Translations under genes and position numbers: made by a program
Assembly (NCBI GenBank): GCA_903834765.1
Contig: CAILKE010000021.1
Location: 1 to 64,000, forward strand
DNA length: 64,000 bases
Direction: 5' to 3'
DNA from: an uncultured Bacteroidota bacterium
GTDB lineage: Bacteria; Bacteroidota; Bacteroidia; B-17B0; Aurantibacillaceae
The notes under the pieces: model-generated
Told to the model about the DNA's origin: nothing
What the model saw: only the letters and a program-made list of their open reading frames with translations
Database searches by the model: none
Shown here: positions 43,425 to 52,688 of the stretch, one piece after another
How positions within the stretch are numbered: the first letter of the stretch is position 1
Layout of the letters: every line of letters starts with the position of its first letter

Positions 43425-45740
43425 TTAATCAATCGATTTTTTATTGTAAATAGTGTAGCCTATGTGAAAGAAAAACGAAAAATTATTATCTGTTTTATCG
43501 TAATAATTCATACCAATGCTTAAAGGTCCAATGGGCGAATGATACACAAAGGCTGCCATTCCTAAAAAGTGATTGTATAAAAATGGAGTAGAGTATACTG
43601 CTTTTCCGTCACTCGTTTTCAATATAGAATAAACGGGTTGATAAAAATAACCTTCGAAACGTAAATCAAAATTTTTGTAAGGTGTTGCAATTGCTTTTAA
43701 ACCACCAGCCAAATATTGGTGTGCTCTGTAATCATCAATAAATAAGGTTTGACTTTCGGGTATTGGATTAAAGGATGGTGCCGATAAAATTGTGGCTTTA
43801 TAGTTTCTGAAAAAATCTTGGGAAGAGTATACACCTTCAGCAAATACACCAATTTTAAAATATTTAATAGGCTTAATGTATTTATCAATGGACAGTTTAA
43901 TGTTGAACCAATTATGAGCTGGCGTATTGATGATATTAGCAGTATCAGATGAAGTAGAGCCTGGATAATAGCTTTCAAGCCCTGATATGGCTTTTATTCT
44001 TAAAAGCAATTTGGTTCCCTCAGTAGCGTATTGTTTTTTGTTATGAGTATTTATTTGATAGGCTAATTGAGCATACGAAAAATCAAATACACTTACATCA
44101 CTAGTATCCAATCGTGTGAAATTATCAGTTTGATAATATCTGTTTTTCCATTCACTCATACCACCCGATAGAACAACTTTTGCAATGTTTCCGAGAGGCG
44201 CCCCTATATTCAGTTCGCCAAATAAATCTTCTTGAATGAGGTAAGATGGTTTTTCGAAATTATAAAATAATACACTGCTTTTGTAATAATCCCATCGCGA
44301 AATAGTAAAGGAGGGTTCAATATAAAATGGAACTTTGGTTGGGATATCAAAACGCAATTTAGTTAACGAACTTGAATTTAACTTTCCTAAATAGCCATTG
44401 GCATAGGCAGTGAATCCTATTTTACCTATATGGTTGTATTGTATGCCTAAGAAAAAATTACTTATAGGACGATTAGATAAATTACCACCGATATCAAAAA
44501 ACACATGTTTTTCTTTTTTAGTATTAAGAGTTAAAGTATACTTGCCGGTTGTCGTATCAATTTTTGCAGTTGGATAGGCTGCTTTTATTTTATCATCCGA
44601 CATCATCCTGAAATATTGTTTTTTTAATTGTTTGATTGAAAATATTTCGCGTCTTTTAGTCACACTTTTCCAAACAAAACTTTGCATACTATTAGTACTC
44701 CCTCGAACAATTACTTTATCAAAAATAATGTTTGAAGATGAAGATTTTTTTTTGAACGCTATTCGTTTATGAGCTAAATTAATGGAGTCTTCATACTGAA
44801 ATATATGTGCTTTTATTTGTGGCATTTGCCTTATGGTGGCCACGTAGCCGCTATCAATTACACGTTGTGCATTTTCAAAATTAAAAATATTTACATCTGC
44901 CCAAGGTTGAATAACAATGCCGTTTTCGCAAACTGGATTAAAATTACTTTTAGCCATTAACATATTTCGTAATTGTAAAAATAAATCATCTTCGTTTGGT
45001 AATGGAGTATTAGCACTTACCGAACTACCAATAATGAAATCTGGGTAAAACTCTTCGTACATCACATTGGTAGGAAAGTTATTATATAAACCACCATCAA
45101 ATAATAGCGCACTATCAATACTAATTGGTCTGATGTAAAAAGGATAACTCATAGATGCTCTTATGGAAGTAGGCATATCCCCTTTTCTAAAAACAATACT
45201 TTGTTTTTTAGAAATGTCTGAAGCAACACATCTAAAGGGAACCATTAAACTATCGAAATTATAGTTGGACGCTGCATTAGCTCCCGCAAAGGTTTCCATT
45301 AAAAAATAGTCAATAGGAACCGAATTAATTAAGTTTGTTGGTAAGTTGGTTAAAAATGGATTGGCGAATGATAATTTAAGCATAATCCATGAAGCATAAT
45401 CATCACGTTTATGAAGATAATAACCATATTTAGACAACATTTCTCCCTTAGTCAGTTTGAGAAAGTCTTTGTCTTTTACCATCGTTTCAATTTCTGACGG
45501 CGAGTATCCCGAAGCATATAAACCACCAATAATACTTCCAATGGAAGTCCCAGAAATATAATTAACAGGAATATGATTTTCTTCCAAGGCTTTTAAAACT
45601 CCTATATGCGCTAATCCACTAGCGCCACCGCCACTCATCACTATACCTACTTTTTGAGCTGATACAAATTGAGTAATTAGCAGGAAGCTAACAATGACAA
45701 AGCATTTAAAGGCTAATAGTATGTTATAAAACGGCTTCAA
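43425..45740 (-). CDS. Patatin-like phospholipase with outer-membrane barrel (PlpD type)
   Basis: 771 residues; the only N-terminal start is a TTG at 45738-45740. A signal peptide (ending FVSAQ) is followed by the patatin domain: oxyanion-hole MSGGGASGLAHIG, catalytic serine in GTSIGS and catalytic Asp in DGGLYNNFP. A POTRA-like region follows, and then a barrel of about 350 residues ending in an aromatic-containing strand (FHIGYTIY...). This matches type V-d autotransporter-like PlpD proteins, in which the lipase is displayed by its own barrel. It converges with rnz. Confidence 0.88.
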   Translation of the reverse strand: MKPFYNILLAFKCFVIVSFLLITQFVSAQKVGIVMSGGGASGLAHIGVLKALEENHIPVNYISGTSIGSIIGGLYASGYSPSEIETMVKDKDFLKLTKGEMLSKYGYYLHKRDDYASWIMLKLSFANPFLTNLPTNLINSVPIDYFLMETFAGANAASNYNFDSLMVPFRCVASDISKKQSIVFRKGDMPTSIRASMSYPFYIRPISIDSALLFDGGLYNNFPTNVMYEEFYPDFIIGSSVSANTPLPNEDDLFLQLRNMLMAKSNFNPVCENGIVIQPWADVNIFNFENAQRVIDSGYVATIRQMPQIKAHIFQYEDSINLAHKRIAFKKKSSSSNIIFDKVIVRGSTNSMQSFVWKSVTKRREIFSIKQLKKQYFRMMSDDKIKAAYPTAKIDTTTGKYTLTLNTKKEKHVFFDIGGNLSNRPISNFFLGIQYNHIGKIGFTAYANGYLGKLNSSSLTKLRFDIPTKVPFYIEPSFTISRWDYYKSSVLFYNFEKPSYLIQEDLFGELNIGAPLGNIAKVVLSGGMSEWKNRYYQTDNFTRLDTSDVSVFDFSYAQLAYQINTHNKKQYATEGTKLLLRIKAISGLESYYPGSTSSDTANIINTPAHNWFNIKLSIDKYIKPIKYFKIGVFAEGVYSSQDFFRNYKATILSAPSFNPIPESQTLFIDDYRAHQYLAGGLKAIATPYKNFDLRFEGYFYQPVYSILKTSDGKAVYSTPFLYNHFLGMAAFVYHSPIGPLSIGMNYYDKTDNNFSFFFHIGYTIYNKKSID

Positions 45741-45854
45741 ATTGCAGTAAATTTACCTAAATTATGCAATATTTAAACTATTCATTTTTCGCTAAAAATG
45801 TTTCAAATACTGAATTATTTTACTTACTTAGCACATTAAAGTATACATAAGCTT

Positions 45855-46931
45855 GTGATTACATACATAACAAAAAAAATATTATACGGAATTCTTGTTT
45901 TATATGGCGTAATTACGGTTATATTTTTTTTATTTAATGTATTACCTGGAGATCCAGCCACTATTATGCTTGGACAAAAGGCTAATCAAGATGCTATAGA
46001 GGCAATTCACAAAGATTTAGGAATCGATAGGCCTATCTTAGAGCAATATGCCATGTATTTAAACGACTTATCTCCCTTGTCAGTTCATCATTATCAAAAT
46101 ACAAATAGTCATTGGTATTTGAATCCTGAAAAATATTCTTGGATGCCATTATTTACATTTGGCGATTATAAAACGGTTGTTTTAAAATTACCTTATTTGC
46201 GTCGTTCGTATATTACAAAACGACCTGTGTCAGATATCATTACTGAAACCTTGCCTGAGACAGCTGTATTAGCATTTACCTCCATTATAATCGCTTCTAT
46301 TTTAGGGATATTTTTAGGAATTATAAGCGCTATTAAACGTAATAGTATTTATGATCGAATGTCGTTAGTTCTTGCTGTATTAGGCATGGCAGCGCCTTCC
46401 TTTTTTGTGGGTTTAATTATTGCTTGGTTATTTGGTTATGTCTTATCTGATTATACTGGCTTATCACCTACAGGTAGTTTGTACGATATTGATGTGTGGG
46501 AAGGTGAAAAATTAAAGTTAAAAAATTTAATATTACCTGCTTTAACTCTGGGCATTAGGCCATTAGCCATTGTGGTTCAATTAATGAGAAGCTCTTTATT
46601 AGATGTGATGAGCCAGGATTATATTAGAACAGCTAAAGCAAAAGGTTTATCAATGACAAGCGTGATCATAAAGCATGCTCTTAAAAATGCATTAAATCCT
46701 GTGGTGACAGCTATTTCTGGCTGGTTTGCAGGCTTAATGGCAGGAGCGGTATTTGTAGAATATATTTTTAGTTGGAAAGGTATAGGTTATGAAGTCTTTG
46801 AAGCGTTAACTAAAAATGATTTACCAGTAGTAATGGGTGCAACACTTATTTTTGCTACAATTTTTGTAGTGACAAATATTTTTGTTGATATTGCTTATGG
46901 TGTTCTAGATCCACGTGTGAGAATAAAATAA
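45855..46931 (+). CDS. ABC transporter permease, DppB/OppB type
   Basis: 358 residues; GTG start at 45855. Six transmembrane helices and the cytoplasmic coupling loop DYIRTAKAKGLSMTSVIIKHALKNALNP (EAA motif), characteristic of peptide/nickel importers. There is an unusual insertion after helix 1 (residues 60-115, with LSPLSVHHYQNTNSHWYLNPEKYSW). No ATPase, DppC or binding protein is adjacent, so it is an orphan in this window. Its stop overlaps the tpiA start by 1 nt. Confidence 0.87.
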   Translation: MITYITKKILYGILVLYGVITVIFFLFNVLPGDPATIMLGQKANQDAIEAIHKDLGIDRPILEQYAMYLNDLSPLSVHHYQNTNSHWYLNPEKYSWMPLFTFGDYKTVVLKLPYLRRSYITKRPVSDIITETLPETAVLAFTSIIIASILGIFLGIISAIKRNSIYDRMSLVLAVLGMAAPSFFVGLIIAWLFGYVLSDYTGLSPTGSLYDIDVWEGEKLKLKNLILPALTLGIRPLAIVVQLMRSSLLDVMSQDYIRTAKAKGLSMTSVIIKHALKNALNPVVTAISGWFAGLMAGAVFVEYIFSWKGIGYEVFEALTKNDLPVVMGATLIFATIFVVTNIFVDIAYGVLDPRVRIK

Positions 46932-47689
46932 TGAGCAGACAGAAAATAGTAGCAGGTAATTGGAAAATGAATACGACTCTATCTGAGGCGCTTTTTTTGG
47001 TAGATGGTATTTTAAGTAAAATGAATACAACCAATGAAGTTACAAAGATTATTATCCCTCCTTTTCCTTATTTAATAAGTATATCAAACAAAATTGGCGA
47101 AACTGAACATATCAGTTTGGGTGCTCAAAATTGCCATACTGATGAAAGTGGAGCTTTTACCGGTGAAATAAGCGCTAGTATGTTGGCTTCTGTTGGCTGT
47201 AGTTATGTTTTGGTTGGCCACAGCGAACGTCGTTGTTATTTTAATGAAACCAACGAAGAACTTATTAAAAAAATTAAATCGGCATTAGATAACAATCTTA
47301 AACCTATATTCTGTATTGGCGAAACATTAGAACAGCGGCAATATCATACACATTTTACAGTTATCTCTCATCAATTAAGCGAAGTCTTAAAATCTTTTAC
47401 AGACGCAGAATTTTCTAATATAGTTATTGCCTACGAGCCTGTATGGGCAATCGGTACCGGTGAAACAGCAACAAGTAATCAAGCGCAGGAGATGCATGCT
47501 TTTATTAGAAAGGAAATTGCTCAATTATATTCTCAAAGTATTGCTCAAGAAACAACCATTCTTTATGGCGGAAGTTGTAATGCTCAAAATGCGCAAGAGT
47601 TATTTTCCTGCGAAGATGTTGATGGCGGTTTAATAGGTGGCGCATCTTTGAAAGCAGATGATTTTTGCAAGATAGCAGCTTCTTTTTAA
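46931..47689 (+). CDS. tpiA: Triosephosphate isomerase
   Basis: 252 residues; glycolytic (beta/alpha)8 enzyme. GNWKMN at the N-terminus (catalytic Lys), VGHSERR with the electrophilic His, and YEPVWAIGTG with the catalytic Glu. The ATG overlaps the permease stop codon (ATAATG), so expression is probably coupled to the transporter gene. Confidence 0.97.
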   Translation: MSRQKIVAGNWKMNTTLSEALFLVDGILSKMNTTNEVTKIIIPPFPYLISISNKIGETEHISLGAQNCHTDESGAFTGEISASMLASVGCSYVLVGHSERRCYFNETNEELIKKIKSALDNNLKPIFCIGETLEQRQYHTHFTVISHQLSEVLKSFTDAEFSNIVIAYEPVWAIGTGETATSNQAQEMHAFIRKEIAQLYSQSIAQETTILYGGSCNAQNAQELFSCEDVDGGLIGGASLKADDFCKIAASF

Positions 47690-47789
47690 TAGAAGACAAA
47701 AGTCATCGCGATTGAAATGACATAAGAGACTGAAAATTTAATTTAAAAATTAACTCAAATCTCATAACTCAAAATTTATAACTCATTAC

Positions 47790-48614
47790 ATGAACTACAT
47801 TCAATATACTTTTACGATTACACCACCGGAACCAGGTACAGATATTTTAATTGCTGCTCTTGCCGATTTAGAATTCGAAAGTTTTTCGGTTACCGAAACA
47901 GGCGTAGAAGCCTATATACAAGAACCTTTTGATAATGAAGCTTTAGTGAAAGATATTGCTTACGATGATTTTTCTATCTCTTACCACCGTGTTGAAATCC
48001 CTAAAACAAATTGGAACGAAGAGTGGGAAAAAAATTTCAATCCTGTATTTGTAGATGATTTAGTATGTATCAGAGCGCATTTTCATCCTCAAGTAAATAA
48101 CATTAAACATGATATTGTCATTACGCCAAAAATGAGTTTCGGTACAGGGCATCATGATACAACATGGTTAGTAAGTAAAACCATGTTCGAATTAGATTTT
48201 AAAAATAAATCTGTTTTAGATATGGGTTGTGGTACTGGTATATTAGCAATTTTAGCAAAACAATTAGGTGCTACTTCTATCTTAGGTATTGACATAGACG
48301 AGTGGAGCATTGAAAATTCAATTGAAAATGCAGCTATCAATGCCGCGAGTGATATCGTCTTCAAAAAAGGAGATGCATCGTTATTGCCAGTAACAGCAAC
48401 ATTTGATGTGGTATTAGCAAACATCAATAAAAATATTTTGAAAAAAGATTTAGCCTCGTATTACCAAAGTTTAAAAAATAACGGTTATGTTTTACTTAGT
48501 GGTTTTTTTACAGCCGATGTAGAGGAACTCACCAACTTGGCTCAGAGCATAGGCTTTAGCTCTGTGGATCAATACAGTAAAAACGAATGGGCAGTTATTA
48601 AACTAAAAAAATAA
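47790..48614 (+). CDS. prmA: Ribosomal protein L11 methyltransferase
   Basis: 274 residues. The N-terminal substrate-recognition domain (YIQYTFTITPPEPG...) is followed by the SAM-binding Rossmann domain with DMGCGTGILAILAKQLGA and the VLANINKNIL motif. FGTGHHDTTWL precedes the SAM site. It methylates L11 at several lysines and the N-terminus. The 100-nt gap after tpiA is low-complexity, with repeated ACTCA words. Confidence 0.93.
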   Translation: MNYIQYTFTITPPEPGTDILIAALADLEFESFSVTETGVEAYIQEPFDNEALVKDIAYDDFSISYHRVEIPKTNWNEEWEKNFNPVFVDDLVCIRAHFHPQVNNIKHDIVITPKMSFGTGHHDTTWLVSKTMFELDFKNKSVLDMGCGTGILAILAKQLGATSILGIDIDEWSIENSIENAAINAASDIVFKKGDASLLPVTATFDVVLANINKNILKKDLASYYQSLKNNGYVLLSGFFTADVEELTNLAQSIGFSSVDQYSKNEWAVIKLKK

Positions 48615-48784
48615 CATCTCATTTAGTGTCGTTTTATGCTATCATTTTTTTATTTACAATAAAGTAATTCTAGCGAACTATTTAATTTATATCACGCTAA
48701 TAACTTCAAATGTTCTTTAAGTATTTCGAGCAATTAATGTTTTAGGGTAATTTTGATTCAAAATATAGAATTAGAAACTCTGTA

Positions 48785-49594
48785 TTAGCAACCTCCATAG
48801 CCATTATAAATACTAAATTTAAAGTTCTGTTTAACTTTTATTCCTTTCGCATTTTCTGCAGGTTTCCATTTTGGCATTTTATTAATAGCATCTAGTAATA
48901 ATTTATCAGTATTTTTATCTTCTGACGAACTAGAAATGTGAGCGTTCATAATTTCACCTTGTTCATCAATAGTAAACGTAATTATACCTTTTTGAAACCT
49001 CTTTGGGGTAGTTTCAGAAAGTTCATTAATAACGCTTTCCTTTAAATAATTTTTCATCTTTTCGTTTCCACCAATATATTCAGCTTCATAATAAGGAACT
49101 ACCGTCATCTTAATATGCATTAAGTTATTTTCAGTAACATCAGATGATTGATTTTTATATTTGTACTGAACGTTTATAAAAATATCAGTACCGATATCTA
49201 CAGTGCTTAAAATATTTTTTTGTTCATTGCTTAAAACATCAGTTGGACTAACAGCTTTCATTACCTTCCCTTTGCAAGTAGCTATAATTTCAACTGAATC
49301 GTAGGTTGTTATCCAATTAACTGGATAGTATAGAATGAAATCTCTAAGGAACTTTGAGTCATTTAATATTTCTTTCTTAACTGGTCGCTCGCTTCTTGAA
49401 GTAAGTTCAAATCTTAATTTCATATTAGTGTCTGCATCAATTACATAATTTCTTTCGCCCCATTTATCAGAAAACGAAATAAATTTTAAGTCTTCTTTCT
49501 CAACGTATGCCTTAACAGATTTATTACCCCCAATTATAAAAGCAGTAATGCAAATAAATAAAGTTATTGCCGATATTAATATTATTTTTTTCAT
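48785..49594 (-). CDS. Protein with signal anchor and TonB C-terminal domain
   Basis: 269 residues. The N-terminal hydrophobic anchor is about 2-20 (IILISAITLFICITAFIIG). The C-terminal 90 or so residues (LKESVINELSETTPKRFQKGIITFTIDEQGEIMNAHISSS...KMPKWKPAENAKGIKVKQNFKFSIY) are a TonB_C-type domain. The mid region is unknown. Classic TonB has a Pro-rich span between anchor and domain that is missing here, so it is a TonB-domain protein of undefined role. A single gene with no ExbBD nearby. Confidence 0.78.
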   Translation of the reverse strand: MKKIILISAITLFICITAFIIGGNKSVKAYVEKEDLKFISFSDKWGERNYVIDADTNMKLRFELTSRSERPVKKEILNDSKFLRDFILYYPVNWITTYDSVEIIATCKGKVMKAVSPTDVLSNEQKNILSTVDIGTDIFINVQYKYKNQSSDVTENNLMHIKMTVVPYYEAEYIGGNEKMKNYLKESVINELSETTPKRFQKGIITFTIDEQGEIMNAHISSSSEDKNTDKLLLDAINKMPKWKPAENAKGIKVKQNFKFSIYNGYGGC

Positions 49595-49711
49595 ATCTGA
49601 TGATTATAAAGTATTATCCTAAAAGTAGTTTATTTTTTTTAAAATTTCGAAAAGACTACTAAACGTTAAGTTAATACATGTTAAAGAATAACTTTTCCCT
49701 TTAAAAAAAGA

Positions 49712-51781
49712 TTATACCTTACCGTTATATTTTCTCAAAAACCATTCTACTGAAAGTAAAAGTAAGATAAGGAAAAACAACCATTTTAAATTTACTAAGT
49801 CGTTTAATTGTTTGTGAGAATAGGTAATTGATTTAATCGTATCGTTAGCTAAAATTTCTTTTTGTAATTGTTCCAGTTGATTTCGGTAAACCAATTTCCC
49901 TCCACTTTGTTTAGAAAGTTGAAATAACAACTGATGATTTGCAACGGTATTTATTTTTTCTGAAACAATTTCTTTAACGATTACCAAACCAGCTTTTGTA
50001 TATAATTTGTCGCCATATTTTACTTTTGCTTCGTAGGCATATTCACCAGCTGGAAATTGCCCAGCAGAGAGGTTATAAAAGGTTTGCTTTTTACTAAAGG
50101 TGTAATTGTAGGTTTTGTTTTGGGCGTCTTTTAAAGTAAGGGTTACGTCGGGTTCTGTAATCTGCTCGTAACTTTGGTTATATACTTCGGCTGTAAAATC
50201 AAGGGATTCGGTTTCGTTAATGATTTTTTTATTAAATACTCTAAAAAAACTTTTATCGGCTTTTACCGATAGGTATTGAACGGTTTTACTAATGAGTTCA
50301 TTGAATAAATTAAAGTTGTTATGGTCGGCAAAATCGCGCATACGCCAGCGCCATAAGCCATCGCCAATAAAGGAGGCTGTTTTAATGCCATTGAGTTCGT
50401 TAAAGTAGAACAGGGGATTATCAGTTTCAACAGTGCCAATGCGTTGATTAATTAATGCATTTGCCCCATTACTCATAGTTTGATTCCCAAAATTGCAAGT
50501 AACATCTGGTAATTCTTTTAGGTAATTTTTTAAATCATCACTAATTGTAAATAAAGAAAAATGTGTTTGCACACTTGGCTCCACATCATTAAAGCGATTA
50601 TTAGTTGTATGCACATCAATACCTAAAATACCAGCAGGTGAATTTAATCCAATAAAAAATACTGATTGGTTATTTGCTTTTAATTCCGCTAAAATACGTT
50701 GAGGTATATTTGCAGTTTGATGTAAGATTACCAATGAATAAGGCTTTAGGGGCTTTGAAAATTTATCTAATAAACACACTTCTACTTCGTATGTTTGGGA
50801 AGCAGAAATACTTTGTTCTATAGCAGCAATATCAGGATGCGGAGCATTAGCCAGTATTAAAATCTTTTCACGGTTATCAATTACATCAACAATAAAAGAT
50901 TGATTATTGTTTTGTTTGTTTTTATCATCCTCCAAGGTCGAAAGCGTTACGGTATATTTTTGTACACCAGATGAAGTAGCATCTAACGTGAAATTATAGT
51001 TCTTACTAAAGCTATTGGAAGTGATATTTACATTTTCCTGTTTTACTAATTTTCCTTGTTGTGAGATCGATACGGTAACTTGTTTGTCTTTTAAGTCTAT
51101 TGAATTAACAATCACTTCGGCAGGAAACGCATTTCCTAAATAGGCTATTTGATTGTGATTGATTGTTTGTATCCATACATCTTTTAAAGGAATGGTATCT
51201 CCTAAGGCAATGGTATAAATTGGTGCATTTAATTTATCAATGCTATATAAGGGATTGGTGCCCTTGTTGTAAATGCCATCTGTTGCTAAAATAATAGCTC
51301 CAATGTTTTTATTGGCGTAATTATTTTCAATGTCTGAAAATACATTTGAGATATCTGTTTCTTTACCCTTAAAATCAATCCCGCTAACTAGCGGGACAGA
51401 AGATTTTATTTCCGAATCAAATTGGTATGATTTTACGTCATACTTTTCTTTTACTGCATTAACAAACGACGTTAATGCTTTAGTGTATTCCGTTTTTAAT
51501 TCGGAAGAATCTTTTCCTGCAACAATCGACGACGAATTATCCTGCGCTAAAATGATGACAGGCTTTTCGGTTTCGTTTACCAAACGCTTAATAAAAATAT
51601 CTAGTAGAAGTAAAGCAATTAAGCTAACAGACACAAAGCGTAAGCCAGCTAAACATATTAATAGGGTTTTTGAGCGATCAACATTTTTTTTATCTCTAAA
51701 GTATAAAGCACCTGATAATACAAACCCTGCTAATAAACATAACAGGGTGTAATACCAGGGATAATTTGAGATAATTTGCAC
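49712..51781 (-). CDS. Large membrane protein with vWA-like region (BatA/CHU-type)
   Basis: 689 residues. Two N-terminal membrane helices (about 10-30 and 42-62), a long extracytoplasmic region beginning VIILAQDNSSSIVAGKD (a MIDAS-like D-x-S-x-S start of a von Willebrand A-like domain), more beta-rich domains, and a C-terminal membrane helix (WLFFLILLLLSVEWFLRKY). Proteins of this shape are conserved in Bacteroidota next to aerotolerance (Bat) gene sets; here it is alone. The exact function is unknown. A variant of the 18-bp palindrome lies within the coding sequence at 51379-51396. Confidence 0.72.
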   Translation of the reverse strand: MQIISNYPWYYTLLCLLAGFVLSGALYFRDKKNVDRSKTLLICLAGLRFVSVSLIALLLLDIFIKRLVNETEKPVIILAQDNSSSIVAGKDSSELKTEYTKALTSFVNAVKEKYDVKSYQFDSEIKSSVPLVSGIDFKGKETDISNVFSDIENNYANKNIGAIILATDGIYNKGTNPLYSIDKLNAPIYTIALGDTIPLKDVWIQTINHNQIAYLGNAFPAEVIVNSIDLKDKQVTVSISQQGKLVKQENVNITSNSFSKNYNFTLDATSSGVQKYTVTLSTLEDDKNKQNNNQSFIVDVIDNREKILILANAPHPDIAAIEQSISASQTYEVEVCLLDKFSKPLKPYSLVILHQTANIPQRILAELKANNQSVFFIGLNSPAGILGIDVHTTNNRFNDVEPSVQTHFSLFTISDDLKNYLKELPDVTCNFGNQTMSNGANALINQRIGTVETDNPLFYFNELNGIKTASFIGDGLWRWRMRDFADHNNFNLFNELISKTVQYLSVKADKSFFRVFNKKIINETESLDFTAEVYNQSYEQITEPDVTLTLKDAQNKTYNYTFSKKQTFYNLSAGQFPAGEYAYEAKVKYGDKLYTKAGLVIVKEIVSEKINTVANHQLLFQLSKQSGGKLVYRNQLEQLQKEILANDTIKSITYSHKQLNDLVNLKWLFFLILLLLSVEWFLRKYNGKV
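51379..51396. repeat. Variant palindrome TCCCGCTAACTAGCGGGA inside a coding sequence
   Basis: Differs from the 18-mer at 208-225 and 60761-60778 at three positions; two of them (6 and 13) are a compensatory A-T to C-G exchange. It encodes part of SVPLVSGID in frame, so an insertion here kept the reading frame. Confidence 0.5.
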
Positions 51782-51884
51782 GGTTATGAAATTAGAAATG
51801 ATAAATTTTAAATTTTAAATTTCAAGAATTTGTCAAATTAAAATGTTAGACATTTAACATTTTAAATTCAACATTTTTAATTCC

Positions 51885-52631
51885 TTAGGTAAGCATTCCT
51901 CCGCACACATTGATACATTGGCCAGTAATATAGGCGCTCATATCGCTTGCTAAAAACAAGGTTAAGTTTGCTACATCTTCTGCAGAACCACCACGTTTTA
52001 ACGGAATAGAATCTCTCCATTGTTGTACTACTTTTTCGTCTAAAGCTTCAGTCATTTCTGTTTCAATAAAGCCTGGAGCAATAGCGTTAGAGCGGATGTT
52101 ACGAGAACCTAATTCTAAAGCTACTGATTTTGTAAACCCAATAATACCTGCTTTTGATGCTGAATAATTGGTTTGACCTGCGTTACCTTTTACACCAACC
52201 ACCGAACTCATGTTAATGATAGAGCCGCTGCGAGCCTTTAGCATCGGCTTTTGTACTGCCTTTGTTAAATTAAATACAGATTTTAAATTGGCATTAATTA
52301 CTTCATCCCATTGTTGTTCGCTCATACGCATTAATAAAGTATCGCGAGTGATGCCAGCATTGTTTACTAATACATCAACGGTTCCGAACTCTGCAACTAC
52401 ATCAACTACTAGCTGCTCAGCTGCTTTAAAATCAGCAGCATCACTTTGATAGCCTTTGGCTTTGATGCCATAAGTCGCCAATTCAGCTTCAAAGGCTTTT
52501 GCTTTTTCTACAGAGCTTAAATAGGTGAAGGCAATGTTGCAGCCTTGTTCAGCAAATTTTAAGGCAATACCTTTTCCGATGCCTCTTGATGCGCCAGTAA
52601 TGATGGCCACTTTATTTTGTAATAATTTCAT
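51885..52631 (-). CDS. fabG: 3-oxoacyl-[acyl-carrier-protein] reductase
   Basis: 248 residues; short-chain dehydrogenase with NADP motif TGASRGIGKG, the NNAG block, catalytic Ser in INMSSVVGV, Tyr/Lys in YSASKAG and the terminal GGMLT. It catalyses the first reduction of fatty-acid elongation. No other fab genes are adjacent. Confidence 0.93.
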   Translation of the reverse strand: MKLLQNKVAIITGASRGIGKGIALKFAEQGCNIAFTYLSSVEKAKAFEAELATYGIKAKGYQSDAADFKAAEQLVVDVVAEFGTVDVLVNNAGITRDTLLMRMSEQQWDEVINANLKSVFNLTKAVQKPMLKARSGSIINMSSVVGVKGNAGQTNYSASKAGIIGFTKSVALELGSRNIRSNAIAPGFIETEMTEALDEKVVQQWRDSIPLKRGGSAEDVANLTLFLASDMSAYITGQCINVCGGMLT

Positions 52632-52688
52632 AAATAGTAAAAAAATAAGTGTTTAAATATACAAAGATTTATAGAGTATTAATAAGTC

